From positions 1 to 42,449 of the forward strand of contig JALVEB010000025.1 in NCBI GenBank assembly GCA_027008705.1: a DNA stretch of 42,449 nucleotides. The letters run 5' to 3'. The position numbers and the translations under genes were made by a program. The notes beneath the pieces were generated by a model. The model saw nothing but the letters and a program-made list of their open reading frames with translations, was not told the DNA's origin and did no database searches. The stretch comes from Sedimenticola sp. (GTDB lineage: Bacteria; Pseudomonadota; Gammaproteobacteria; Chromatiales; Chromatiaceae). Positions 27,964 through 36,917 of the stretch are shown here, in pieces; position 1 is the stretch's first letter, and each line of letters begins with the position of its first letter.

Positions 27964-29907
27964 ATGCTAGAAGCAATCAGAGAGAAGGCGCAGGGCTGGA
28001 TAGCCTGGGCCATCGTCATATTGATCACCATCCCCTTTGCCCTGTGGGGTATCCAGCAATACCTCGGCGGCGGTGGCGAGGTGGAAGTGGCCAAGGTCAA
28101 CGGTGAACCCATCGCCCAGCGGGATCTCGAGGTCAAGATGCGGAACCTGCGCATGAACATGCGCGAGCGACTCGGCGATGCCTACCGCCCCGGGATGTTC
28201 GATCCCAAGCTGCTGCGCGCCAAAACGCTGGACTCGATGATCCGCGCCACCTTGCTCTATCAGCACTCGAAAGACCTCGGGCTGGGTGTCAGCAACGCCG
28301 AGGTCATCGCGCTGATCCAGAATCTGCCGCTGTTTCAGGTCGGCGGGAAATTCAACCGGGATGCCTACAAGCAGGGCCTGCGCCTGCAAGGCATGACCTC
28401 CAGGATGTTCGAGGAGCAGGTTCGCAAGTCCCTGGTCTCCACCCAACTCGCCGATGCCATCAGCGACAGCGCCATCGTCACCCCGGGCCTGCTCGCGGAC
28501 TATGTCCGCCTTGCCGACCAGCAGCGGGATTTCCGCTACCTGCGTATCCGGGCGTCGCGCTATCGCGAGCAGGTCAAGATCGACGACGCGGGGATCAAGG
28601 CGTGGTATGACCAGCATCCCGATCGATTCGTCCAGCCCGAGCGCGTCAAGGTCGAATATCTCGATTTTGCGATCGACGCCCTGCGGGACCAGATTCCGGT
28701 GACGGACGAAGCCTTGCGTGATTACTACCAGCAGAACATCGAGAAATACAACCGCCCGGAGAAGCGCCGCGTCAGCCATATCCTGATCCAGGCCGACGAA
28801 AACGCCAGTGAAGAGGACAAGGCCAAGGCCAGGAAACAGGCCAAGGCCAAGGCCAGGAAACAGGCCGAGGAGCTCTACCAGCAGTTGCAACAGGGGGCCG
28901 ACTTCGCCGAACTCGCGCGCAAGGCATCGCAAGACGCCGGTTCCGCCGCGAACGGGGGCGATCTCGGCATCCTCGAGCCCGGCACCCTTGGAAACGCCTT
29001 CGACACGGTCGCTTTCCAATTGAAGCAGGGCGAGATATCCAAGCCGGTGAAAACCGAATTCGGCTATCACATCATCCAGGTCACCCAGGTCATCCCCGGA
29101 GGCTCGGCCAGCTTCGAATCGGTCAAGGGCAAGGTCGAAGCCGCCTACCGCAAGGAACAGGCCGAGAAACGCTTCTATGACCAGGCCGAGAAGCTATCGG
29201 AACTGACCTATCAGAACCCTGATTCGCTCGAACCGGCCGCCGAGGCCATGGGGCTGAAGATCCAGCAGAGCGATTGGCTCACGCGCGACGGCGGCCAAGG
29301 CGTGCTCGCCTCGCCGAAGGTCGCCGCCGCGGCATTCAGTGACGACGTGCTCAGCGAGGGAAACAACAGCGAAGCGATCGAGCTGGGTCCCGAACATATC
29401 CTGGTGTTGCGCGTGACCGAACACGAAGACCAGGGGATCAAGCCGCTGGACCAGGTCAAGGATTCGATCCGCGCGCAACTGGTGGCCAGACAGGCGGCCG
29501 AGCAGGCGAAAAAGGCCGCCGACAAGCTGTTGAAGGCCCTGCGCGGCGGTCAATCGCTGGAGGCCCTGGCGAAGGAAAGCGGCGTGACGTTGTCGCAACC
29601 GGGCGCGTTGAAGCGCACCGATGCCAAGGCGCCCGCCGAACTGTTGGAGAAGGTCTTCGAATTGCCGCGACCGGCCGAGGGCAAAACCGGCAATGCGAGT
29701 CTCCAACTGGCGAATGGCGATGCCGTCGTCGTCGAGCTGCGTTCGGTGCGGGACGGCGATCCCGCGAAGCTGTCCGAGGCCCAACGCAAGCAGCTGATCG
29801 CCGCTCTCCGCCGTGAATACGGCCGCGTCGAGTTCGACGACTACATCCAGTGGCTGCGTGACAGCGCCGAGATCGTCATCACGCCGGTGAAGGAAAGCGC
29901 CGAGTAA
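27964..29907 (+). CDS. ppiD: Peptidyl-prolyl isomerase D, membrane-anchored periplasmic chaperone
   Basis: This 647-residue chaperone has a short cytoplasmic N-terminus (MLEAIREKAQG), one membrane helix (about 12-29, WIAWAIVILITIPFALWG) and a large periplasmic part. A SurA-like N-terminal helical domain is followed by a parvulin domain at about 270-380 (RRVSHILIQAD, GGDLGILEPGTLGNAFD, TEFGYHIIQV), then a second helical region. An 8-residue tandem duplication lies inside the parvulin domain, between the first strand and the following helix. PpiD works near the Sec translocon. Following hupB is the conserved order. An extended -10 (TGG-TAGACT, 27907-27915) may serve as promoter. Confidence 0.95.
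   Translation: MLEAIREKAQGWIAWAIVILITIPFALWGIQQYLGGGGEVEVAKVNGEPIAQRDLEVKMRNLRMNMRERLGDAYRPGMFDPKLLRAKTLDSMIRATLLYQHSKDLGLGVSNAEVIALIQNLPLFQVGGKFNRDAYKQGLRLQGMTSRMFEEQVRKSLVSTQLADAISDSAIVTPGLLADYVRLADQQRDFRYLRIRASRYREQVKIDDAGIKAWYDQHPDRFVQPERVKVEYLDFAIDALRDQIPVTDEALRDYYQQNIEKYNRPEKRRVSHILIQADENASEEDKAKARKQAKAKARKQAEELYQQLQQGADFAELARKASQDAGSAANGGDLGILEPGTLGNAFDTVAFQLKQGEISKPVKTEFGYHIIQVTQVIPGGSASFESVKGKVEAAYRKEQAEKRFYDQAEKLSELTYQNPDSLEPAAEAMGLKIQQSDWLTRDGGQGVLASPKVAAAAFSDDVLSEGNNSEAIELGPEHILVLRVTEHEDQGIKPLDQVKDSIRAQLVARQAAEQAKKAADKLLKALRGGQSLEALAKESGVTLSQPGALKRTDAKAPAELLEKVFELPRPAEGKTGNASLQLANGDAVVVELRSVRDGDPAKLSEAQRKQLIAALRREYGRVEFDDYIQWLRDSAEIVITPVKESAE
28819..28866 (+). repeat. Perfect 24-bp tandem duplication in ppiD
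   Basis: Two identical adjacent 24-base units, each beginning AAGGCCAAGGCCAGG, add eight residues (KAKARKQA) in frame. Perfect identity at silent sites indicates a recent duplication. It lengthens a charged helix in the parvulin domain. Confidence 0.95.
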
Positions 29908-29925
29908 TCCACCTGATTCTCCAAC

Positions 29926-29954
29926 GGGCGGGGCTGCGGCTTGCGGCCCCGTCC
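29926..29954 (+). terminator. Possible terminator after ppiD
   Basis: GGGCGGGGCTGC (29926-29937) pairs with GCGGCCCCGTCC (29943-29954) at ten of twelve positions plus a G-T wobble. The following sequence is only partly T-rich, so termination strength is uncertain. Confidence 0.45.
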
Positions 29955-30080
29955 TTCCCTTTCGCGGCTGATTCATCCTCCCGGGTTTGTCGCAACCGCT
30001 CTCCCGACTGTCGGAAGCCTTCCTTCCGGCGCCATCTGCGTGCGTCTTGCCTGTCAGGATTTTGTCGCGCTGTCCCGATC

Positions 30081-30097
30081 TCAATGTAACTCATTGA
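30081..30097 (+). promoter_or_regulatory. Inverted repeat upstream of the flhB sigma-54 promoter
   Basis: TCAATG-taact-CATTGA is a perfect inverted repeat about 20 bases upstream of the -24 element. Its half-sites resemble the TCAAT/ATTGA halves of the Pseudomonas FleQ site, but the spacing differs (7 rather than 2 bases between TCAAT and ATTGA). A flagellar activator site is a reasonable guess. Confidence 0.45.
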
Positions 30098-30116
30098 CAG
30101 TACAGGCTCTCTGAAC

Positions 30117-30134
30117 TTGGCATCCGGTTTGCAT
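30117..30134 (+). promoter_or_regulatory. Sigma-54 promoter of the flhB flagellar operon
   Basis: TTGGCAT-ccggt-TTGCAT has the required GG (-24), exactly ten bases, GC (-12) and matches the TGGCAY-N5-TTGCW consensus. It lies 46 bases before the flhB ATG. RpoN-dependent control with a FleQ/FlrA-type activator is usual for polar flagellar genes of this type. Confidence 0.8.
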
Positions 30135-30179
30135 GGTGTTGTTCGAATCGCTTGGTCGGCAACACAGTGGAGCATCGGG

Positions 30180-31307
30180 ATGGCGGAAAACGCGGATGGT
30201 CAGGATAAGTCGGAACGACCGACCGGCAAGCGCTTGGCCGATGCGCGCAAGAAAGGGCAGGCGCCTCGCTCGCGAGAGTTGAATACGCTTGCGTTGACGC
30301 TGGGCGGGGTGGTGTTGTTGCTGGCCTTCGGACCACGCTATGCCGAGGGTTTGATGACGACGATGCGCGTGAACTTCCGCGTCGCGCGCGCGGACCTGCT
30401 CGATCCGGCGACCCTGCTCGATCATCTGGTCGGCGGCTTGCGGGATGCCCTGTTGCTGCTGGCGCCTTTCTTTGCCGCGATGCTGGCAATCGCCGTTCTG
30501 GCCTCGATCGCGCTCGGTGGTTTCCATTTCTCCACCCAGGCGTTGGTGCCGAAGTTCTCCAAGCTGAATCCGTTGGCGGGTTTCAAGCGCATGTTCTCGA
30601 CGAAAGGGCTGGTGGAGCTGCTGAAGGCGGTGCTGAAATTCTTGTTGATCGGTGGAGTCACGGTGCTGGTGTTGTGGCACGATGCCGACCGCCTGGTTGC
30701 CCTCGGCACGGCCGATGTGCGCGTCGCAATCGGCGAGGTTTTCGACTTGCTGGCTTCGGCGACCTTGCTGTTGGCGTCGACCCTGTTGCTGCTGGCGGTG
30801 ATCGATGTGCCATTCCAGCTCTGGGAGCATCATCGCGGCTTGCGCATGACCAAGCAGGAGGTGCGCGACGAGATGAAGGACACCGAGGGTCGTCCCGAGG
30901 TCAAGGGGCGGATCCGCCAGGTACAGCGGGAGATGGCCCAGCGACGCATGATGGCGGAGGTGCCGAAGGCGGATGTCGTGGTCACCAACCCCACCCATTT
31001 CGCTGTGGCGCTGCGCTATGAGTCGGGCATGACGGCGCCGAGGGTGGTGGCGAAGGGGGCCGATCAGGTCGCCGCGCGGATTCGTGAGCTGGCCGGCGAA
31101 CATCAGGTGCCGGTGGTCGAGGCCGCGCCGCTGGCGCGCGCGATCTATTTCAATGCCGAGGTCGGCGAAACGATTCCGGCCGCGCTGTATCTGGCGGTCG
31201 CGCAATTGCTGGCCTATGTGTTCCAGCTTCAGGCGTGGCGTGAAGAGGGCGGCGAGCGCCCGGCTCCGCCCGATGACTTCCCCGTGCCCGGGGAGTTGAG
31301 GCGGTGA
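30180..31307 (+). CDS. flhB: Flagellar export apparatus protein FlhB
   Basis: This 375-residue inner-membrane gate protein of the flagellar type III export system has about four membrane segments and a cytoplasmic C-terminal domain with the self-cleavage motif NPTH (residues 270-273) in VVTNPTHFAVALRYE; cleavage after Asn270 switches export from rod/hook to filament proteins. The N-terminal basic segment GKRLADARKKGQAPRSREL is typical. ATG 30180 has GGAG 8 bases upstream; an open upstream stretch overlaps the sigma-54 promoter and is not coding. fliOPQR, the usual upstream neighbours, are absent and ppiD stands there instead. Confidence 0.96.
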   Translation: MAENADGQDKSERPTGKRLADARKKGQAPRSRELNTLALTLGGVVLLLAFGPRYAEGLMTTMRVNFRVARADLLDPATLLDHLVGGLRDALLLLAPFFAAMLAIAVLASIALGGFHFSTQALVPKFSKLNPLAGFKRMFSTKGLVELLKAVLKFLLIGGVTVLVLWHDADRLVALGTADVRVAIGEVFDLLASATLLLASTLLLLAVIDVPFQLWEHHRGLRMTKQEVRDEMKDTEGRPEVKGRIRQVQREMAQRRMMAEVPKADVVVTNPTHFAVALRYESGMTAPRVVAKGADQVAARIRELAGEHQVPVVEAAPLARAIYFNAEVGETIPAALYLAVAQLLAYVFQLQAWREEGGERPAPPDDFPVPGELRR

Positions 31308-31326
31308 GGCTCGGCCGGAGCGGGCA

Positions 31327-33432
31327 ATGAACTGGCGCGACTGGCTCGAACGCATGCGCGCGACCGGCGTCGCCGGGCTCGGCGCGCCGGCACTGGTGCT
31401 GGTGATCCTGGCGATGGTGGTGATCCCGCTGCCGCCGATCCTGCTGGACCTGTTCTTCACCTTCAATATCGCCCTCTCGATGGTGATCCTGCTGGTGGTG
31501 ATTAACACCGCTCGGCCTTTGGAGTTTGCGGTATTCCCGAGCGTGCTGCTGATCGCCACCTTGATGCGGCTGGCCTTGAATGTTGCCTCGACCCGGGTCG
31601 TGCTGCTCGAAGGCCACAACGGCGGCGCGGCGGCCGGCAAGGTGATCGAGGCCTTCGGTGAGTTCGTCATCGGCGGCAACTACGCGGTGGGGTTGGTGGT
31701 GTTCCTGATCCTGGTGATCATCAACTTCGTGGTGGTCACCAAGGGCGCCGGGCGGGTGTCCGAGGTGGCCGCGCGCTTTACCCTGGACGCCATGCCGGGC
31801 AAGCAGATGGCGATCGACGCCGATCTCAACGCCGGTCTGCTGACCCAGGAAGAAGCGCGCGCGCGGCGCGAGGAGGTGACCACCGAGGCCAACTTCCACG
31901 GCGCGATGGATGGCGCCAGCAAGTTCGTGCGCGGCGATGCGATCGCCGGCATCCTGATCCTGTTCATCAACATCATCGGCGGTCTTGCGATCGGTGTCTC
32001 GCAGCACGGCCTGAGCCTGGCCCAGGCGATGCAGAACTACTCCCTGCTGACCATCGGCGATGGCTTGGTCGCGCAGATCCCCTCGCTGCTGTTGTCCACC
32101 GCCGCGGCGATCCTCGTCACCCGGGTCTCGGCAACCCAGGATGTCGGCTCGCAGGTGGCCGCCCAACTCTTCACCAACCCGCGCGCCCTGTGGCTCACCG
32201 CCGGCGTGATGGCGTTGCTCGGGCTGGTGCCGGGGATGCCCAATCTGGCTTTTCTATTGCTTGCCGGCGGTCTTGGCTACGCCGGCTGGACGGCACGCAA
32301 GCGTGCGCTGGAGCCCGAGCTGCTGCCGGCCGCCGCGGGCGTGCCGGGCAGCCTGCCGGCGCCGGAGGAGGGCGAACCGGAGAATCGCGAGCTCAGCTGG
32401 GACGACGTGCAGCCGGTCGATGTGATCGGCCTGGAGGTCGGTTATCGCCTGATCCCGCTGGTCGATCGCAGTCAGGATGGCCAGTTGATGACGCGCATCA
32501 AGGGGGTGCGCAAGAAACTTTCGCAAGAACTCGGCTTCCTGATTCAGGCGGTGCATATCCGCGACAACCTGGATCTGGCGCCGACCGCCTACCGGCTGTC
32601 CTTGCACGGGGTCGCGCTGGCCGAGGCCGAGGTCTACCCCGATCGCGAGCTGGCGATCAATCCGGGCAAGGTATTCGGCGAGTTGCAGGGCATCGCCACG
32701 CGCGACCCGGCCTTCGGGCTGGAGGCGGTATGGATCGACAGCGGCCAACGCGGCCATGCCCAGGCGTTGGGTTATACCATCGTCGATGCCAGCACGGTGG
32801 TCGCCACCCATCTCAGCGAGTTGATCCAGCGCCACGCCGCCGAGCTGCTCGGTCATGAGGAAGTGCAGCAGCTGATCGACAAGCTCGCCAAGGTCGCGCC
32901 GAAGCTGGTCGAGGATCTCACCCCCAAGACCCTGCCTCTGACGGTCATTCTGAAGGTATTACAGAACCTGCTGCTGGAGCAGGTGCCGATCCGCGATATG
33001 CGCACGATCGCCGAAACCTTGGCGGAGCAGGGCGTCAACAGTCAGGATCCCGCCACCCTGACGGCGGCTGTCCGGGTCGCCCTGTCCCGTGGCATAGTCC
33101 AGCAACTTGTTGGAAACAAAGAAGAAATTCCAGTCATCGTGTTGCAGCAGGAATTGGAACGCTTATTGCAACAGTCCTTGCTGTCATCGGGAGAGGATGG
33201 CGGCGTGTTCGAACCGGGGCTGGCGGAACGCTTGCAACAGAAGTTGCATGACGCGGCCCGGCAACAGGAACGGGAAGGCAATGAGGTCATCGTCCTGGTC
33301 AGCGCGCCGGTGAGGCCGTGGCTGGCGCGTTTTCTGCGCCACGCCGGCATCGACGGCCACGCACTCTCCTACAACGAGATCCCCGAGGGACGCCGCGTCA
33401 AGGTCGTGGCGAGCATCGGGCGACAAGACTAA
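31327..33432 (+). CDS. flhA: Flagellar export apparatus protein FlhA
   Basis: This 701-residue protein is the main ring component of the flagellar export gate. The N-terminal half has about eight membrane helices with the family motifs NIALSMVILLVVINTARPLE and FPSVLLIATLMRLALNVAST, and a conserved loop ending RFTLDAMPGKQMAIDADLNA. The C-terminal half is the cytosolic substrate-docking domain (LELGYRLIPLVD-like VGYRLIPLVDRSQDG). It lies 19 bases after flhB with GGAG before the ATG. Length matches the family (about 690-710). Confidence 0.96.
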   Translation: MNWRDWLERMRATGVAGLGAPALVLVILAMVVIPLPPILLDLFFTFNIALSMVILLVVINTARPLEFAVFPSVLLIATLMRLALNVASTRVVLLEGHNGGAAAGKVIEAFGEFVIGGNYAVGLVVFLILVIINFVVVTKGAGRVSEVAARFTLDAMPGKQMAIDADLNAGLLTQEEARARREEVTTEANFHGAMDGASKFVRGDAIAGILILFINIIGGLAIGVSQHGLSLAQAMQNYSLLTIGDGLVAQIPSLLLSTAAAILVTRVSATQDVGSQVAAQLFTNPRALWLTAGVMALLGLVPGMPNLAFLLLAGGLGYAGWTARKRALEPELLPAAAGVPGSLPAPEEGEPENRELSWDDVQPVDVIGLEVGYRLIPLVDRSQDGQLMTRIKGVRKKLSQELGFLIQAVHIRDNLDLAPTAYRLSLHGVALAEAEVYPDRELAINPGKVFGELQGIATRDPAFGLEAVWIDSGQRGHAQALGYTIVDASTVVATHLSELIQRHAAELLGHEEVQQLIDKLAKVAPKLVEDLTPKTLPLTVILKVLQNLLLEQVPIRDMRTIAETLAEQGVNSQDPATLTAAVRVALSRGIVQQLVGNKEEIPVIVLQQELERLLQQSLLSSGEDGGVFEPGLAERLQQKLHDAARQQEREGNEVIVLVSAPVRPWLARFLRHAGIDGHALSYNEIPEGRRVKVVASIGRQD

Positions 33433-33434
33433 CC

Positions 33435-33461
33435 GAAGGGCCGCTTCATCCGCCGCCCTTC
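33435..33461 (+). repeat. Hairpin between flhA and flhF
   Basis: GAAGGGC (33435-33441) pairs with GCCCTTC (33455-33461) across 13 bases. It has no T tract and fills much of the 48-base flhA-flhF gap; it may tune read-through or message decay within the operon. Confidence 0.45.
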
Positions 33462-33480
33462 CACAGGGGCAAGCAGGCTG

Positions 33481-34749
33481 ATGAAGATAAAACGTTTTCA
33501 GGCTCCCGATATCCGACAGGCGTTGCGGCTGGTGAAAGAGTCCCTTGGGGCGGACGCCGTGATCCTCTCGAACACCTCCACCGGGGAGGGGGTCGAGCTG
33601 GTCGCGGCGATCGACATGGACGAGGCCGCGCCGGCGCGGGTCGAGCCCCCGAAACCGGCGGCGCGCCCGCCACGGGATGCGGTGACCGCGCGCGGCGAGC
33701 GCGTCACTCCGCTGCGTCCGCCCGCTGAACACCGGCGTGGAGACCAGGCCCAGACCATGCGCCAGGCCAGCGCCGCCTTCTCCCGCGGCACGGAGCGGGA
33801 GGCGCCGCGGGAGAGCGCCGATGTCGCCGCGTTGCGCGCCGAGCTGGCCGGCATGAAACGCATGCTGGAGGCCGGTTTCACCAGCCTCTCATGGCAACGC
33901 GCCGGCGAACAGGAGCCGGAGCGCCAGCATCTGTTTCGTCGCCTCATCGGGATCGGCATCGACAGCGCTATCGCCAGCCGGCTGTTGCGGGACGGCCCGC
34001 TCGGCGAAGACATCGAGGAAGGTTGGCACCGCGCCCTCTACAGCCTTGCGGCGGCGCTGCCGGTGGTCGACGATAATGTGCTCGACGACGGCGGCGTGAT
34101 CGCGCTGGTTGGTCCTACCGGAGTCGGCAAGACCACCACGCTGGCGAAGATCGCGGCGCGCTTCTGTCTGCGTCACGGCAAACAGCAGCTGGCCCTGGTG
34201 ACCACCGATCACTATCGCATCGGCGCGCGCGACCAGCTCAACACCTATGCCCGCATCCTCGATATCCCGATCCGCACCGCGTCCAGCGAAGGCGAGCTGC
34301 ACGATACCCTGGCGAGCCTCGCCGACCGCCGCCTGATCCTGATCGACACTGCCGGCATGAGCCACAAGGACGTGCGCCTGTCCGAGCAGATGGCGATGCT
34401 CAAGGCCGGCGCCCAGCCGGTGAAGACCTGGCTGACCCTGCCCGCCACCATCCAGCAGCGCGCCGCCGAGCAGGTGATCCGCGCGTTTCGCGTCGCCCGC
34501 CTGTCGGCCTGCGTGCTGACCAAGCTCGATGAAAGCGTCTTGCTGGGTGGCGCGATCTCGGCGCTGATCCGTTCCGGTCTGCCGCTGAACTATGTCACCG
34601 ACGGCCAGCGCGTGCCGGAAGATCTGCATCCGGTGCGCGCCTTTCAGCTGCTCGAACAGGCCGCGGCGCAGCGCGCGGAGGACGACGATCTGTCCGAGGA
34701 CTACCTCGCGATGGCGTTCGCGGAGGCGGGAAAGCATGCGCATGGCTGA
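33481..34749 (+). CDS. flhF: Flagellar placement GTPase FlhF
   Basis: This 422-residue SRP-type GTPase marks the pole where the flagellum is built. The basic N-terminal region MKIKRFQAPDIRQALRLVKE is typical, then a low-complexity linker. The NG domain follows, with G1 GPTGVGKTTTLAK (from about residue 211), TTDHYRIGARDQL, G3 LIDTAGMSHKD and G4 TKLDE. It overlaps fleN by 14 bases. Its presence argues for a polar flagellum. Confidence 0.96.
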   Translation: MKIKRFQAPDIRQALRLVKESLGADAVILSNTSTGEGVELVAAIDMDEAAPARVEPPKPAARPPRDAVTARGERVTPLRPPAEHRRGDQAQTMRQASAAFSRGTEREAPRESADVAALRAELAGMKRMLEAGFTSLSWQRAGEQEPERQHLFRRLIGIGIDSAIASRLLRDGPLGEDIEEGWHRALYSLAAALPVVDDNVLDDGGVIALVGPTGVGKTTTLAKIAARFCLRHGKQQLALVTTDHYRIGARDQLNTYARILDIPIRTASSEGELHDTLASLADRRLILIDTAGMSHKDVRLSEQMAMLKAGAQPVKTWLTLPATIQQRAAEQVIRAFRVARLSACVLTKLDESVLLGGAISALIRSGLPLNYVTDGQRVPEDLHPVRAFQLLEQAAAQRAEDDDLSEDYLAMAFAEAGKHAHG

Positions 34750-35620
34750 AGCGAAACAGGACCAGGCGGCGGGCTTGCGGCGCATGATGAACGTCGAACC
34801 GGTACGCGTCATCGCGGTCACCGGCGGCAAGGGCGGAGTCGGCAAGACCAATGTCGCGGTCAATCTGGCGGTGGCGCTGGCCGTGCAGGAACGCGAGGTG
34901 ATGCTGATGGACGCCGACCTCGGCCTGGCCAACATCGATGTCGTGCTTGGCCTGCATCCACGCTACAACCTTTCCCATGTGCTCAGCGGCGAGCGCTCGC
35001 TCGAAGAGATCGTCGTCACCGGTCCGAAGGGGATCCAGGTCGTTCCCGGCGCCTCTGGCGTCAAGCGGATGGCGCGCCTCGACAGTTCCCAACACGCCGG
35101 CCTGATCCGTGCCTTCAGCGACGTCGGCGTCCACCTCGACACCCTGATCATCGACACCGCCGCCGGCATCAGCGATGACGTCGTCAGCTTCAGTCGCGCG
35201 GCGCAGGACATCCTCGTCGTGGTCTGCGACGAGCCGGCCTCGATGACCGATGCCTATGCCTTGATCAAGTTATTGAACAAGGACTACGGCGTCGGCCGTT
35301 TCCGCGTGCTTTCCAACATGGTGAAAACCGTCCAGGAAGGACGCGAACTCTACAACAAACTGTGTCGCGTCACCGACCGCTATCTCGACGTGATGCTCAC
35401 CTACATCGGCGCGGTGCCTTTCGACGAGTCCTTGCGCAAGGCCGTCAAGGGGCAGAAGCCGGTGCTGCTGGCTTACCCGCGCAGCCGCTCCGCGCAAGCG
35501 TTTCGCGCGATCGCGCGCAAGATCGACGACTGGCCGCTGGCCACCGGAAACAGCGGGCAATTGCAGTTCTTCGTCGAACGCCTGATTCAGTATTCAAGTC
35601 AACTTGGGGAGATCGTGTAA
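34736..35620 (+). CDS. fleN: Flagellar number regulator FleN/FlhG (MinD-like ATPase)
   Basis: This 294-residue ParA/MinD family ATPase limits flagellar number by restraining the sigma-54 activator FleQ. The deviant Walker A is GGKGGVGKT (residues 30-38), followed by MDADLGLANIDVVLG and LIIDTAAGISDDV. ATG 34736 is preferred because GGAGG lies 9 bases upstream; the second ATG at 34742 is too far from it. The stop overlaps the fliA start by one base (TAATG). FleQ itself is not in this window. Confidence 0.95.
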   Translation: MRMAEAKQDQAAGLRRMMNVEPVRVIAVTGGKGGVGKTNVAVNLAVALAVQEREVMLMDADLGLANIDVVLGLHPRYNLSHVLSGERSLEEIVVTGPKGIQVVPGASGVKRMARLDSSQHAGLIRAFSDVGVHLDTLIIDTAAGISDDVVSFSRAAQDILVVVCDEPASMTDAYALIKLLNKDYGVGRFRVLSNMVKTVQEGRELYNKLCRVTDRYLDVMLTYIGAVPFDESLRKAVKGQKPVLLAYPRSRSAQAFRAIARKIDDWPLATGNSGQLQFFVERLIQYSSQLGEIV

Positions 35621-36381
35621 TGAATGGTCTGGCTACCTACAATGCCGTCGCGGAGCAAAGCTTCGATGAACTCGTCAACCAGCATGCGGCCCTGGTGAAG
35701 CGCATTGCCTATCACCTGATGAGCCGTCTGCCGCCGAATGTCCAGGTCGAGGACCTGATGCAGGCCGGCATGATCGGCCTGCTCGACGCCAGCCGCAACT
35801 ATGATCCGTCGCAGGGCGCGAGCTTCGAGACCTACGCCGGCATCCGTATCCGTGGTTCCATGCTCGACGAGATCCGGCGCAGCGACTGGACCCCGCGCTC
35901 GGTGCATCGCAAGGCGCGCATGGTGGCCGAGGCGATCCGCGAGATCGAGGCCGAGAAGGGCCGTGACGCGCGCGACAGCGAGGTCGCCGAGGCGCTCGGC
36001 ATGAGCATCGAGGAGTACCACGCGGTGCTCAAGGATTCGAGCAGCGCGCGGGTCTTCAGCCTCGACGAACTCTCGGCGCTCGGCGAGGTCGTGCCGGAGG
36101 GTGGCGACAAGCATTCGCTCGGCGAGAACCCGCTCGACGGCCTGCACCGCTCGGATTTCCGCAAGGCCCTGATGGAAGCCATCGCCGGATTGCCGGACCG
36201 CGAGCGCATGGTGATCGGCATGTACTACCAGGACGAGATGAACCTGCGCGAGATCGGCAAGGTGCTCGGCGTCAGCGAATCCCGCGTCTGCCAGATCCAC
36301 AGCCAGGCCGCGCTGCGCCTGCGCGCGCGCCTGCGCGAGTGGCTCGCCGATGAGACCCAGGAGCGCCTGAGCGGGCGATGA
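35620..36381 (+). CDS. fliA: RNA polymerase sigma factor for flagellar genes, sigma-28
   Basis: This 253-residue sigma-28 directs late flagellar and chemotaxis transcription. Region 2 is LVKRIAYHLMSRLP then QVEDLMQAGMIGLLDA and YAGIRIRGSMLDEIRRSDW; region 4 has LPDRERMVIGMYYQDEMNLREIGKVLGVSESRVCQIHS. ATG 35620 overlaps the fleN stop by one base. The anti-sigma factor FlgM is not in the window. A gap of about 150 bases with a FliA-like promoter separates it from cheY. Confidence 0.96.
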   Translation: MNGLATYNAVAEQSFDELVNQHAALVKRIAYHLMSRLPPNVQVEDLMQAGMIGLLDASRNYDPSQGASFETYAGIRIRGSMLDEIRRSDWTPRSVHRKARMVAEAIREIEAEKGRDARDSEVAEALGMSIEEYHAVLKDSSSARVFSLDELSALGEVVPEGGDKHSLGENPLDGLHRSDFRKALMEAIAGLPDRERMVIGMYYQDEMNLREIGKVLGVSESRVCQIHSQAALRLRARLREWLADETQERLSGR

Positions 36382-36454
36382 GGATACATATCGGCGGCCC
36401 GATCGATCCGCCAGGCTCAATGGAACGAGCGTTTCCCCAGTGAGACAGGCCGAT

Positions 36455-36481
36455 TAAGGATCGGGACGAATCGGCCGATGC
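36455..36481 (+). promoter_or_regulatory. Possible sigma-28 promoter for cheYZA
   Basis: TAAG (36455-36458), exactly 15 bases, then GCCGATGC (36474-36481), compared with TAAA-N15-GCCGATAA: nine of twelve bases match. The position, just after fliA and 48 bases before cheY, makes FliA control plausible. Confidence 0.5.
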
Positions 36482-36528
36482 ATACCACAAGCGGACTGTC
36501 CATCACGACTAACGAACGGGAGGCCCCC

Positions 36529-36915
36529 TTGGACAAGAACATGAAGATCCTGATCGTCGACGACTTCTCCACGATGCGTCGCATCATCAAGAATCTGCTG
36601 CGCGACCTCGGTTTTACCAACACCCACGAGGCCGACGACGGCAACACCGCCTTGCCGATGCTGAAGGGCGGCGGCTTCGACTTTCTGATCAGCGATTGGA
36701 ACATGCCCGGGATGACCGGCATCGACCTGTTGCGCGCGGTGCGCGCCGATCCCAGCCTCGCCACCATGCCGGTGCTGCTGGTGACCGCGGAATCCAAGCG
36801 CGAGCAGATCATCGAGGCGGTCCAGGCCGGCGTCAACGGCTATGTCGTCAAGCCGTTCACCGCGGCGACGCTGGAAGAAAAGATCAACAAGATCTTCTCG
36901 CGCGTGGCGGCCTGA
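36529..36915 (+). CDS. cheY: Chemotaxis response regulator CheY
   Basis: This 128-residue single receiver domain switches the flagellar motor when phosphorylated. The acidic pair is D11-D12, the phosphorylation site is D56 in [11 protein letters not shown] and the lysine is K108 in VVKPF. Start choice: TTG 36529 has the ribosome site GGGAGG 5 bases upstream and gives the family-like N-terminus [18 protein letters not shown]; ATG 36541 would have a 17-base gap. The cheZ start lies 2 bases after the stop. Confidence 0.95.
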   Translation: MDKNMKILIVDDFSTMRRIIKNLLRDLGFTNTHEADDGNTALPMLKGGGFDFLISDWNMPGMTGIDLLRAVRADPSLATMPVLLVTAESKREQIIEAVQAGVNGYVVKPFTAATLEEKINKIFSRVAA

Positions 36916-36917
36916 TC

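Noticed and set aside
36394-36417. GCCCGATCGATCCGCC between fliA and cheY as another repeat A copy
   Set aside because: It shares short words with repeat A but lacks the GCCCGATC-N10-GATCGGGC hairpin and the leading ATTGACCTGACA.
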